Source of the DNA: Lentisphaeria bacterium UBA1732
GTDB taxonomy: Bacteria; Verrucomicrobiota; Lentisphaeria; Victivallales; UBA1829
Reading direction: 5' to 3'
Assembly (NCBI GenBank): GCA_002315855.1
Contig: DCIG01000013.1
Coordinates: 1-64,000 of the forward strand
DNA length: 64,000 nt
Every line of letters starts with the position of its first letter. The stretch's first letter is position 1. The translations under genes were made by a program, and so were the position numbers. Of the stretch, positions 53,140 through 61,920 are shown in pieces. The notes under the pieces were generated by a model that saw nothing but the letters and a program-made list of their open reading frames with translations, ran no database searches and was not told the DNA's origin.

Positions 53140-54549
53140 TCAATTCTCCCCGGCTGACAGTCTGTGCTGGTCTTTCGCCAGCATCAGATTCCGGTTCGCA
53201 GGTGATTTCTCCGCCTCTTCGCTGAGTTTCCTCAGGATTTCCTCATCGTATTGTGCTTCGTTCGGTGAATACGCCATAAATCCTGCATTGATAATGCGTT
53301 TCAGAATCGTCATCGGCTTCATTTCATCAAACGGCACTTCGCAGAAATACAGATTTTCGTTCCGGTTTTCCGGCGACACCGCTTCAAAAACAAGCCCCGC
53401 CTGTGCCAGAAATGACAAGGTCCGCCGCGTGATTCGGATCGGGATTTGCAGTTCCACCGCCAGTTTGTCTGCCGCAACCGGACCTTCATGATTCTGAATG
53501 CGATGTCCCAGTGTCCGCATAATCCGGATGCAGTTGATGAAGAAATACCGCATACAAATCGGCCTGTCTGTGGGGTAAAACTCAAAACTGTTCACATTCT
53601 GTATCGAGAAAGTCAGTTGCGCGCCGAACAGAATCAGCGTCCAGCTGCTTTGGAGCCACACCAGGAAGAACGGAAGAGCCGCAAATCCTCCGTATATCGT
53701 GTTGTATGAGGTCAGAATCTTCTGCAAATACATGTACACGTATTGCAGAATGATGTATCCTGCCCCCGTGAAAAGTCCAGACAGCAGAGCCGCCTTGATT
53801 TTCACCGTCGTATTCGGTATGAAAAGGTACAGGAAAAAGAAACTGATCCATGCCAGCACCAGCGGCGTTACATACCTCAGCAGAGGAATCAGATAATGAT
53901 GACCCGGCAGGATTTTCAGCACGATTTCCATTTGCGAAACTCCGAATGCGCAAATACTGATCAGTGCCACCGCAATCACAGGACACAGCAGAAGCAAAGT
54001 CAGGTAATCGCTGATTTTCCGCAGCAGCGTCCGCCCGCGGCGAATCCCCCACATTTCGTTGAAGCAATGTTCGATGTTGGACAGCAGTCTCAGCGCGGTC
54101 CACAGCAGCATTCCGATGCCGATGCCCGTAACAAGTCCCCCGGATGCCGATTGCAGGGTCGCCTCGGCAAACCGGATGATGAAGTCCGCAACCTGTTCCT
54201 GTCCCACAAAATACGTCTTGAATCTCTGTTCCACGCCGGACAGATTGAATCCCCTCAGGATTCCCAGCAGCAGCGCCACAATCGGCACAACGGAAAGCAG
54301 AGTCAGGAATGTCAGCGATGCCGCTTTTGCCTTGCAGTTGTTATGACAGAATTTACTGACCGTAAGAATGAAAATTCGTCCCATCGAAATCGGAAACACC
54401 TTCCGTTTCGGCAATTTGGAAGACCATATTTCCCAAATATCTGTCTCAAGATACCGTTTCAGTTTCATCCAGAAATTTTCCGGTCTCTCTTCCTGTGCGC
54501 CATGATTCATGGCTCCCGCATCCGCATCAGCGTTAAGCATAGTGTTCAT
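53140..54549 (-). CDS. YihY/BrkB-family membrane protein
   Basis: The 469-residue product has about six membrane segments between residues 60 and 330, including the family stretch CHNNCKAKAASLTFLTLLSVVP near residue 67 and YGGFAALPFFLVWLQSSWTLILFGAQL near 290. The cytoplasmic C-terminal domain (about 345-469) resembles a winged helix. The family was once called ribonuclease BN, but that assignment was withdrawn for YihY; its transport role is unsettled. It is the last gene of the glgC-HD-TauE-YihY run. Confidence 0.88.
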   Translation of the reverse strand: MNTMLNADADAGAMNHGAQEERPENFWMKLKRYLETDIWEIWSSKLPKRKVFPISMGRIFILTVSKFCHNNCKAKAASLTFLTLLSVVPIVALLLGILRGFNLSGVEQRFKTYFVGQEQVADFIIRFAEATLQSASGGLVTGIGIGMLLWTALRLLSNIEHCFNEMWGIRRGRTLLRKISDYLTLLLLCPVIAVALISICAFGVSQMEIVLKILPGHHYLIPLLRYVTPLVLAWISFFFLYLFIPNTTVKIKAALLSGLFTGAGYIILQYVYMYLQKILTSYNTIYGGFAALPFFLVWLQSSWTLILFGAQLTFSIQNVNSFEFYPTDRPICMRYFFINCIRIMRTLGHRIQNHEGPVAADKLAVELQIPIRITRRTLSFLAQAGLVFEAVSPENRNENLYFCEVPFDEMKPMTILKRIINAGFMAYSPNEAQYDEEILRKLSEEAEKSPANRNLMLAKDQHRLSAGEN

Positions 54550-54561
54550 TCCTTGTCTGTT

Positions 54562-54593
54562 GAGCTATTTCAAAAGAGTTGATTTCAATAGCC
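54562..54593. repeat. Short copy of the dispersed repeat before the YihY gene
   Basis: GAGCTATTTCAAAAG followed by AGTTGATTTCAATAGCC mirrors the double arrangement at 26008-26040. It lies 13 bp upstream of the YihY start and overlaps the stop codon of the TauE gene. Confidence 0.45.
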
Positions 54594-55436
54594 ATTGGCT
54601 TTGGTTGCATTCTCAATCGTTTCATAGGTCATTCCGTCCGGAACCGTTTCCCCTCCTCCGCCGTCAGACGGCCAGAGCAAACGGATTGCGGACAGAATGG
54701 AAATCACCTGCACGATGATTTCCAGGTGCTTCATCGGAATCCGTTTCACAAAATAGATGCCGAGAAACGCCCCCGCCAGCACCAGCGGAATCATCGGCAA
54801 ATCCGCCATGATTGCCCGTTGCGTGATTCGTCCCTCCAAAATGAAAATCGGCATCTTGATCCAGTTCATCAGCATGAAATACCAGGCGCATGTGCCGACA
54901 AATTCCATTTTCTTCATCCTCATGCTCATCAGGTACAGCACCGCAACTGGTCCGCCGGCATTGGCCACTTGTGTCGTGAATCCCGAAAGAATCCCCGCCG
55001 TAATGGAAAATACGGGATGACTTGGCACCGGCGAATCCTTGAACCATGTTTCCCGGATTACGCTGATTGCCGACATCACCAGAATAATCATGCCGATCAT
55101 CTGCCGCAGAAATCCCGTCCCTGCAAAACGCAGCGTCAGGAAGCCGATTCCGATTCCGGCCAGTGCACACGGCAGCAGTTTCAGAATGACTCTCCTGTTG
55201 CAGCGTCTCCGGTAATACAGCACGGCGAAAATATCCCCCGCGCACAGCAGAACAAGCGGAAGCCCCGTGGAAAATCCGGCATCCTTCTGGAATGCCATTG
55301 CCAGAAATACGATCGGCAGCATCCCAAGTCCCGGAATCCCCGACTTGTTGATGCCGATCAGGACGCTGGAAATCATCAGCACGCACACCTGTCCCCAGCT
55401 CATGTCATGGAAAAAATAACTCATCCATTCCGGCAC
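54585..55436 (-). CDS. TauE/SafE-family anion exporter-like membrane protein
   Basis: The 283-residue product has about eight membrane segments in two repeats, with the family motifs GINKSGIPGLGMLPI near residue 27 and FTTQVANAGGPVAV near 155. Family members are linked to sulfite, sulfoacetate or other small organic anion export. Substrate unknown. It starts 9 bp after the HD gene. The last residues lie within a copy of the dispersed repeat, which may have altered its C-terminus. Confidence 0.88.
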   Translation of the reverse strand: MPEWMSYFFHDMSWGQVCVLMISSVLIGINKSGIPGLGMLPIVFLAMAFQKDAGFSTGLPLVLLCAGDIFAVLYYRRRCNRRVILKLLPCALAGIGIGFLTLRFAGTGFLRQMIGMIILVMSAISVIRETWFKDSPVPSHPVFSITAGILSGFTTQVANAGGPVAVLYLMSMRMKKMEFVGTCAWYFMLMNWIKMPIFILEGRITQRAIMADLPMIPLVLAGAFLGIYFVKRIPMKHLEIIVQVISILSAIRLLWPSDGGGGETVPDGMTYETIENATKANGY

Positions 55437-55445
55437 AGTCTCACC

Positions 55446-56102
55446 TCACACAAGCCCGTCTTGTTCTGCGTTCAGACGCTCAAAAAACGCATTCATGAAC
55501 TCCGCTCGCTCCGCCGCCAGTTTCCGCCCCGGTTCCGTCAGCATTTTCTCCGGCAGATAACGCAGTTTCACCAGATATTCGCGGTACGCCGAATCTTCTT
55601 TGGAATACGAAGCGGACCCCAGTGCCTGTTCTGCCGTATTGTGCAGACACGCCCCGATTCGTCCCGCAAAATGAAACGCCCGTGCCACTCCGAATGCGCC
55701 CAGAGAATCCAGTTTGTCCGCATCGTATACGATTTTCGCCTCAAGCGTCGCCGGAACTGCACTCCCCCGGTAACGGTGTGTCCGCACAATATCCGACACA
55801 TGGGCAATCAGCCCCTCATCCGTATCTTCCCCGATCTCTTCCAGAATCCGGCGCGCTTTCTCCGCCCCGATTTGTGCGTGATCCAGCTTCCCGTTGGACG
55901 CCAATTCCTCCGGCCTCGCTATATCGTGGAGCAGCGCACCCAGCACGACCGCAAACGGGTCTCCGGGGCACTCCATCGATGAAATACGCTCCGCATTGTT
56001 CAAAACACGGAGCGTATGGGCAAAATCATGACACTGCGGCACATCGGTCAACTCTTTCCGGACGGCTTCGTAAACCTTTGCCCGCAGAATTTCCCGATTC
56101 AT
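55446..56102 (-). CDS. HD-domain phosphohydrolase
   Basis: The 218-residue product has the HD metal set: His in CHDFAHTLRV near residue 15, HD in LLHDIARPEE near 46, and Asp in VYDADKLDSLGAFG near 115. It resembles YedJ-type predicted phosphohydrolases. I chose the ATG at 56102, one base after the glgC stop; an ATG at 56120 would overlap glgC. The substrate is unknown, probably a nucleotide or other phosphate ester. Confidence 0.88.
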   Translation of the reverse strand: MNREILRAKVYEAVRKELTDVPQCHDFAHTLRVLNNAERISSMECPGDPFAVVLGALLHDIARPEELASNGKLDHAQIGAEKARRILEEIGEDTDEGLIAHVSDIVRTHRYRGSAVPATLEAKIVYDADKLDSLGAFGVARAFHFAGRIGACLHNTAEQALGSASYSKEDSAYREYLVKLRYLPEKMLTEPGRKLAAERAEFMNAFFERLNAEQDGLV

Positions 56103-56103
56103 C

Positions 56104-57456
56104 TTACTTCTTTTCTCCATGATTCTTGGCTTCAGGAGGATTCGACTGCATCGCACTGGGACGGCGGACGCATGGTTCGCTTGTGCCGTTCAGATTGTGG
56201 CGGTGTTTCGGAATCACGGTCAGCCATTCATCTTTTTTGCCCAAATCGACCACATAGTAGTTTTTCGCATCTTCATTGCGGTCGTAGCCGATGGCCGTCC
56301 CTGCCGGAATCATATTGTGCTTGTCGATGATGGCATTCCGGATGCGGCAATGTTCCCCGATATCCACGTCGGACAGCAGAATCGAGTTATGCACCGACGC
56401 ATAGCTGTGGACGCATACCTTGTTGAACAGTACCGAGTTCGTTACCACGCTGCCCGACACGATGCACCCGTCGCACACGATGGAGTTGATTGCCTTCCCG
56501 ATTCGTGCATACCCGGTTGCATCCACATCTTCGTTGTGGATGAATTTCGCCGGCGGCAGACTGTAATGATAGTTGATGATTGGCCATTTTTCGTTGTACA
56601 GATCCAGCTGCGGCGACACGGAACGCAAGTCCATGTTTGCCTCGAAATAGGCCTTCAGAGTACCGACATCCCGCCAGTACGGCTTGACTTTCGGGTCTTG
56701 TCCGGGAATTACGTTCGTATAGAAATTGTACGCATACAGGCGGTCCGTATGCACCAGCGACGGAATAATGTCTTTCCCGAAGTCATGACTGCTCTGTTTC
56801 GCGCTGTGGTCGTTCTTCAGCAGGCTCAGAATATCGTTCGCATCGAAGATATAGTTGCCCATGGAGGCGAGACACATGGTCGGATCATTCGGCAGGGGCG
56901 TAGGCTCTTTCGGTTTCTCCTGGAATCCGACGATTTTCCAGTTTTCGTCCACTTGCACAATCCCGAACTGACTCGCTTCCTCTATCGGCACTGGAATACA
57001 TGCCACCGTTGCGATTGCATTGTTTGCCGTATGGAAATCCACCATCTGACTGATGTCCATGCGGTAAATATGGTCTGCTCCGAACACTGCCACAAGGTCG
57101 GGACGGAAGTCTTCAATCAGGTTCGCGTTCTGATAGATTGCATCTGCGGTCCCCTGATACCATTCCCGTTCCTGCGTCTGCATCTGAGCTGGCACAGGCA
57201 CGATGAAGTGCCCTCTCTGCATCGGGTTCGCGGTATTCCACCCGTTGATGATATGTTCAACCAGACTTTGGGATTTGAATTGTGTCAGTACGAAGATACT
57301 GTCAATCCCGCTGTTGACGAAATTGCTTAAAACAAAGTCGATGATGCGGTATTTCCCGCCGAACGGTACTGCCGGTTTCGCACGTTGGTCAGTCAACGGT
57401 GCAAGACGGGTTCCCTCACCGCCGGCCAAAATCATTCCGAGTACGGAAGCTCTCAT
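56104..57456 (-). CDS. glgC: Glucose-1-phosphate adenylyltransferase
   Basis: This 450-residue enzyme makes ADP-glucose, the committed step of glycogen synthesis. It has LGMILAGGEGTRLAPLT near the start, the basic motif RAKPAVPFGGKYRIIDF, FGADHIYRMD near residue 125, the glucose 1-phosphate region, and a C-terminal left-handed beta helix with hexapeptide repeats (about 300-420). No glycogen synthase is nearby. A full dispersed repeat copy lies in its upstream gap. Confidence 0.96.
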   Translation of the reverse strand: MRASVLGMILAGGEGTRLAPLTDQRAKPAVPFGGKYRIIDFVLSNFVNSGIDSIFVLTQFKSQSLVEHIINGWNTANPMQRGHFIVPVPAQMQTQEREWYQGTADAIYQNANLIEDFRPDLVAVFGADHIYRMDISQMVDFHTANNAIATVACIPVPIEEASQFGIVQVDENWKIVGFQEKPKEPTPLPNDPTMCLASMGNYIFDANDILSLLKNDHSAKQSSHDFGKDIIPSLVHTDRLYAYNFYTNVIPGQDPKVKPYWRDVGTLKAYFEANMDLRSVSPQLDLYNEKWPIINYHYSLPPAKFIHNEDVDATGYARIGKAINSIVCDGCIVSGSVVTNSVLFNKVCVHSYASVHNSILLSDVDIGEHCRIRNAIIDKHNMIPAGTAIGYDRNEDAKNYYVVDLGKKDEWLTVIPKHRHNLNGTSEPCVRRPSAMQSNPPEAKNHGEKK

Positions 57457-57520
57457 AAATACACCTCGCTGGTTAAAATGTTTTCATGATTAAATTGTTT
57501 TTAATTTTCTTCTTGCTCCT

Positions 57521-57686
57521 GAACTGATCTCGAAAGTTATTGACGGAATTTTTTGAAAATGTTTCTTCGCGCAGTTGTCGGGAGTAGTTTGAGGTGGCGG
57601 CTGAGACAGTAACCGCCCAAAACGCTCTCATGACAGATGACAAAGAGAATTTCAAATATCCCGGCAGAACTTTTGAAATTAGCTTC
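57521..57686. repeat. Full copy B of the dispersed intergenic repeat
   Basis: This 166-bp element starts with GAACTGATCTCGAAA and ends with TTTTGAAATTAGCTTC. It aligns along its length with copy A at 51735-51897 in the same orientation. It lies 65 bp upstream of the glgC start and fills half of the 335-bp gap to the solute-binding protein gene. A possible glgC promoter (TTGAAA with TTATTG, minus strand, about 57705-57735) would put the element in the glgC leader. Confidence 0.75.
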
Positions 57687-57791
57687 TTAAAAGAAGATCC
57701 ACTAAACAATAACATCCTTGTCTCTATTTTTCAAGAGCACGATGTGGAAATTTTTCGTTTTTGTATGCTCCGTTTTTGGGACTGCGGCACC

Positions 57792-59681
57792 TCACAGCCC
57801 AGGAACAGTCATTTGTTCGGCTTTCTTTACCCACATCGCATTTTCAAACAGCCCTGCCGCAAAAACATTTGCGTTCTGGTAACGCGAATTAAGCACAAAC
57901 AAATCATACCCGTTGAACAAAAACAGATACGGTGTTTCCTCGTGAATCAGACGGTGGAACTGATGATAAAGCTCATTCCGTTTCTTCGGGTCGAAACACT
58001 GCCGGATTTCCATGATCAGCCTGTCGGCCTCCGCATTGTTGAACGAAATATAGTTGCTGGATGCTTCCTGCTTCAGTCCGTCCGAATGCCACAGCTGATA
58101 CGGGTCAGGGTCGGATATGCTCATCCTCCATGCCAGAATCACCGCATCAAACTGTTTTTTGTCCACGCGTTCCAGCATGACGGACCATTCCAGTGCCAGA
58201 ATCTCCATTTTCACGCCCGCTTTCGCCATGTCTTCCTTGATGATGGGAAGCATTTTCGCATAACTCTCTGCGGTATTCGGATAAATCACCGTAAATTGCA
58301 GAGGCCGCCCGTCCAAATCCAGAACGCCGTCCCCGTTCGTATCCTTCCACCCCGCCTCGCTCAACAGCTTTTTTGCAGTTTCGATACTGTACGGATAAGG
58401 CTCGATGCTCTCGTCGTATGCCGGTGAATTGATGTAGAATGGTCCTGATACCGGTCGCGCCAGATCATGCAGGATGTCATGGATAATCCGCTTGCGGTCC
58501 ACCAGATGGCTCAGTGCCTGCCGCGTCCGCTTGTCCTGAAACACCGGATTCGTCTGATTCAGCCCGATATGGCTGTACGAGAAACTCGGCAGTTTGAGCT
58601 TTTTCAGGAATCCCGTCTTTTCGTCGAATTCCGGCGTATCCGTGCGCGTCATCCATTGTTCCGCCGTCAGCGAATCCGCGTCTATATCCTTTGATTTCAG
58701 TGCTTGCAGCCGCGTATTCGGGTGCTGAATCAGGTCAAACACCATGTATTTGATGGACGGCATGAATCCCTGTGTCCGCCCGTAGTATTTTTCAAATCTG
58801 CGGAAAATCACTCGTTTCCCCTTTTCCCATTTCTCGAACTGATACGGCCCGCATCCCACAATCATCCGGTTGCGCTCATTGTCGTCGTTGAATTTCGCAC
58901 CGTCGAACTCGCCCTCGTAGTCGTAGTAGAAATGTTTCGGCAGCGGCTGAAGTCCCAGCGTGATTTCCCGCGAAAGCATGTACGGCTTCGTCCATATCAC
59001 ATCAAATTCGTAGTCGTTTTTCACCTCGATACGGTCAATGTCCGCCAGATACGACCTCAACGGCACCGCATCCACTTTCTCATTCTTCACCACGTCCACG
59101 AAAAATTTGAAATCCGTAGCCGTTACTTCCACATTTTTCCATTCTTTTTTTGTAACCGGATCGGTGAAATCATGCCACAGTATCCCTTTCCGCAGTTTGA
59201 TATGATAGACCAGCTGATCCTCCGAAACACTCCATGACTCCGCCATTTTCGGCACAAACTCGTCCAGATTCTTCAGATTCCGTTCCGCCAGCGAATCGTA
59301 GGTGATTCCCCAGAAATCCGACACTGTCGCATCGTTGTTCAGGAGCATGTTCATGTTGCCTGTATCGGACGAAATCGCCTTGATGTAGCGTCCCCCCGCG
59401 TCCGCATTCGCATCGAAAAATTCTGCATTGCCGGGCTTCACGTCCCCTGTGGATTCTGTATGCTGCGCCGCACCGCTTCCGGCGATGGATAATCCCGTCA
59501 TCCCGATACCGGTGATGTTCACGCTGTCCAGTTTTTCGCTGATTTCCGCCAGTCTCTTTTCCAGATTCTCTGTGTGATAGCGCAGCTGATCGAATGCTGT
59601 TACCAGCGAATACCCGAAGAACACGATTGCCAGAAAACACAGCACCAGCAGTGTTGTGATCATTGGATTTTTATTGGACAT
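57792..59681 (-). CDS. Membrane-anchored family 5 solute-binding protein
   Basis: The 629-residue product has the extracellular solute-binding family 5 fold (peptide, nickel or oligosaccharide ABC uptake), with AESWSVSEDQLVYHIKLRKGILWHD near residue 150 and conserved lobe motifs to the end. Instead of a cleavable signal or lipobox it has one N-terminal membrane helix (about 8-28) and then a heptad-like coiled coil (about 32-55, LRYHTENLEKRLAEISEKLD). A disordered Gly/Ser segment leads to the binding domain. No ABC permease or ATPase genes are next to it. The ATG at 59681 has GGAAAGG 9 bases upstream. It lies only 35 bp after the TOPRIM-like gene. Confidence 0.88.
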   Translation of the reverse strand: MSNKNPMITTLLVLCFLAIVFFGYSLVTAFDQLRYHTENLEKRLAEISEKLDSVNITGIGMTGLSIAGSGAAQHTESTGDVKPGNAEFFDANADAGGRYIKAISSDTGNMNMLLNNDATVSDFWGITYDSLAERNLKNLDEFVPKMAESWSVSEDQLVYHIKLRKGILWHDFTDPVTKKEWKNVEVTATDFKFFVDVVKNEKVDAVPLRSYLADIDRIEVKNDYEFDVIWTKPYMLSREITLGLQPLPKHFYYDYEGEFDGAKFNDDNERNRMIVGCGPYQFEKWEKGKRVIFRRFEKYYGRTQGFMPSIKYMVFDLIQHPNTRLQALKSKDIDADSLTAEQWMTRTDTPEFDEKTGFLKKLKLPSFSYSHIGLNQTNPVFQDKRTRQALSHLVDRKRIIHDILHDLARPVSGPFYINSPAYDESIEPYPYSIETAKKLLSEAGWKDTNGDGVLDLDGRPLQFTVIYPNTAESYAKMLPIIKEDMAKAGVKMEILALEWSVMLERVDKKQFDAVILAWRMSISDPDPYQLWHSDGLKQEASSNYISFNNAEADRLIMEIRQCFDPKKRNELYHQFHRLIHEETPYLFLFNGYDLFVLNSRYQNANVFAAGLFENAMWVKKAEQMTVPGL

Positions 59682-59716
59682 AAAACACCTTTCCAAAATT
59701 AGGATTGCTCCTCATC

Positions 59717-60589
59717 TTATGCTTGAATAACCTCATCAAATAGTACTTTTCCCTTGTAGTCAATTACAAAAAAGAGTGAAGTATTCAGTGTTGCCACAAA
59801 ACCGTTTTGAAAAATTATCTGTTCATTTCTGAATATCTCTTTTTGTTCGGAAAGCTCACGAAATGAATTATAATCAATACCTCTCCAGCAATGAGACGAG
59901 ATACTGTTTAGTTTGAAAATATTCATTTTGATTAACTGCTTGAAATTCTCAGCAGTAAAATTTCTTGCATTATTGTATCGTAAACCATTTTTACGGACAT
60001 AATCTTTATAGGTTGAATACTTGTCGTTTTTTTTGAAAAGAAGACCGAAACAAACAAATCTTTTTTGATATTCCTCATCAAAAAATGACTTGCAGTCTTT
60101 ATAGGACTCCAGCATCGGATAATTTAAGTATAGTTTTCCTCTTTTTAGATTCGTTTCATCACAGAAAAAATCAAGCATTTCGTTCAATTCTGCACTGTTT
60201 CTCTTTACAATGGAAATGATATTTTGATCTGTTAATTCATTCCGTTTTTCACAGACAGTGGTATGATGAATTTCACAGTCGAAAAAAAGATAAATGGAAG
60301 AAAATTGCTTTTTCTCAAGAATATTCAAATATTCTTGGATTTTCTCAATTTCTTTTTTTCGCGTTTTCCCCTGTCTATCAAATAAATTCAGCGTTTTTTG
60401 ATAACTCTCTCTTAAAACAGATACAATGTCTAAAAAGCCATTGTCCTCTTTCAATAAAACATAAAGTTTGTGAATATTAAAGCCCACGATGGACATTTCA
60501 CAGCTGATTTGAAATCGTGATGTGAGAGAACTCAAAAAAATGGAATCAGCCTCGCCTTCTACTATGAACAATATGGAATCCTTTCTCAT
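59717..60589 (-). CDS. TOPRIM-like putative nuclease, partner of AAA ATPase
   Basis: The 290-residue product begins with ILFIVEGEADSIFL, with Glu11 in VEGE, and has YLFFDCEIHH with Asp104 about 93 residues later. That is the E...DxD-like spacing of a TOPRIM metal site. LNYPMLESYKD near 155 is another motif I associate with such ATPase partners. The rest is unassigned. It overlaps the upstream ATPase by 4 bases (ATGA), so the two are translated together. The region is much more AT-rich than its neighbours. An ATPase plus TOPRIM pair recalls anti-phage systems such as PARIS (AriA/AriB), AbiL or RloAB, but I cannot place it in one. The family call rests on motifs only. Confidence 0.65.
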   Translation of the reverse strand: MRKDSILFIVEGEADSIFLSSLTSRFQISCEMSIVGFNIHKLYVLLKEDNGFLDIVSVLRESYQKTLNLFDRQGKTRKKEIEKIQEYLNILEKKQFSSIYLFFDCEIHHTTVCEKRNELTDQNIISIVKRNSAELNEMLDFFCDETNLKRGKLYLNYPMLESYKDCKSFFDEEYQKRFVCFGLLFKKNDKYSTYKDYVRKNGLRYNNARNFTAENFKQLIKMNIFKLNSISSHCWRGIDYNSFRELSEQKEIFRNEQIIFQNGFVATLNTSLFFVIDYKGKVLFDEVIQA

Positions 60590-61695
60590 TCCGAAAATGC
60601 TCCATTCACATACAGAGTTTCCAGATTGTGTGCTTCTCTCAATTCCCGTTCTGTCGAGTTTTTAAGGCATTTAATTGCTTTTTTAGTTATTAGAAAGCAA
60701 CAGTCCGGTCTCGTAAATTGATTTTGCATCAAATACGTGTCATGAGTCGTCAAAATTGTCTGAATCTCGCTGTTCCCGTTAAGCAGTTTTACAACTTCTT
60801 TTGCCGCTTCATAATGATAAAAAGCGTCAAATTCATCAATAAACATGAAAGACAAATTATCTTTTCCAACTACAGAATACCAATAAAACAATAACCATAA
60901 TGCCCGTGTCCCCGCTGATGCAATAAAACTGAAGATTGCTTTATTTTTCCGCTTGTCAAAATACGCATACAATGTATGGCATCCGTTATTTACCTCAAAA
61001 TCCAAATCGTATGGCAAATCAAATTTCTTCAAAAAGGATTGAAAATCTTTTAGCTTTTCACTTTTGAATAATGCTTCGTCTAAAATCTCTCCACCGTTTT
61101 TTAAGCCGCAATAAGTGTTTCCATCGGATGAAGAACGAAACCATAGCATCCCATTGCAGAAATTCATCAACTCCGTCAGAATAGGCGAAGTCCCGCTTGG
61201 TGTGTTGTTATAAATATACTTGATGACAGAGAGTTTATTGTCTGGTAAAGACACATTCAAAGTCCCTTTGAGTGTGTCATCCACAAATTGTTTTTCCGAA
61301 TTCCTGTAATCATAGTCAATAAGTACCTTCCTCCCGACTTTTATCTTCTCATACAGTAACTCCATACTTCTGCTTTTTCCGTATGAATAGGTTACTTCTC
61401 CGCACGAAAACGAAAAAGTATAAGTAAATGATACTTCCTCTTTTGATTCATTTAAATTACTATAATATTCTAAAAATTTTTCAGATAATTTTTGTTTATC
61501 CGTTAAGTGTTGAACAATATCGAAGATTGCAAGACCTAATGACGTTTTTCCGCTTCCGTTTTTTCCATAAATCAAAGCCTTGTTGACAATATCGTCTTTG
61601 ACCAATTCCTGATTAAAAGAATAATCAGACGCAGTTAAGTCAAACGTTAAGTCCTTAAAACATTTGAAATTTTTGACTCTGATTTTCTTCAGCAT
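60586..61695 (-). CDS. AAA15/ABC-type ATPase of a probable defence pair
   Basis: The 369-residue ATPase starts with the SMC/RecF-like IRVKNFKCFKDLTFDL. Walker A is IYGKNGSGKTSLG (residues 42-54), a degenerate ABC signature ASAGTRALW is near 259, Walker B FMFIDEFDAFYH is at 283-294, and the switch His in LTTHD at 315-319. This is the layout of the OLD/RloA/AbiLi class of predicted ATPases. A line sampled inside the gene (61441-61500) has 8 of 60 G or C, compared with 31 of 60 in the neighbouring binding-protein gene (58801-58860), which supports horizontal acquisition. The ribosome site GGAG lies 7-10 bases before the ATG. It leads the operon with the TOPRIM-like gene. Confidence 0.8.
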   Translation of the reverse strand: MLKKIRVKNFKCFKDLTFDLTASDYSFNQELVKDDIVNKALIYGKNGSGKTSLGLAIFDIVQHLTDKQKLSEKFLEYYSNLNESKEEVSFTYTFSFSCGEVTYSYGKSRSMELLYEKIKVGRKVLIDYDYRNSEKQFVDDTLKGTLNVSLPDNKLSVIKYIYNNTPSGTSPILTELMNFCNGMLWFRSSSDGNTYCGLKNGGEILDEALFKSEKLKDFQSFLKKFDLPYDLDFEVNNGCHTLYAYFDKRKNKAIFSFIASAGTRALWLLFYWYSVVGKDNLSFMFIDEFDAFYHYEAAKEVVKLLNGNSEIQTILTTHDTYLMQNQFTRPDCCFLITKKAIKCLKNSTERELREAHNLETLYVNGAFSE

Positions 61696-61761
61696 GATTG
61701 TTCTCCATTGGTCCCTTTTATGGTTGTGTTGTAGTGAATAAGCATATTTTCTAAAAATAAC

Positions 61762-61808
61762 CGAAACATAATAACTGTATGTACCATGTTCCCCCCGTTA
61801 TTGTTTCG
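61762..61808. promoter_or_regulatory. Leader hairpin of the ATPase/TOPRIM operon
   Basis: In the predicted leader, CGAAACATAATAAC and GTTATTGTTTCG (plus-strand positions 61762-61775 and 61797-61808) pair with a small bulge. On the mRNA a GGGGGG run lies in the loop. It could limit expression or act as an operator. Confidence 0.35.
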
Positions 61809-61820
61809 TTTATCTCCATT

Positions 61821-61849
61821 ATTATAGCATAGTACACAGCCTTTTTCAA
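61821..61849 (-). promoter_or_regulatory. Promoter of the ATPase/TOPRIM operon
   Basis: On the minus strand TTGAAA (61849-61844) and TATAAT (61826-61821) have a 17-bp spacer, a near-consensus promoter. The start would be near 61815 and the ATPase ATG is at 61695, giving a leader of about 120 nt. Confidence 0.65.
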
Positions 61850-61920
61850 ACTTATTCCCCAAAAAACAATAAAAATTGTCTTTCTCCTCCATTTTTTCCG
61901 TTTAATTCATCCTTTCAAGT

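Noticed and set aside
61689..61892. A 67-codon minus-strand frame overlapping the ATPase start
   Set aside because: Its start lies upstream of the -35 box of the predicted operon promoter, it has no ribosome site, and the AT-rich sequence gives chance frames.
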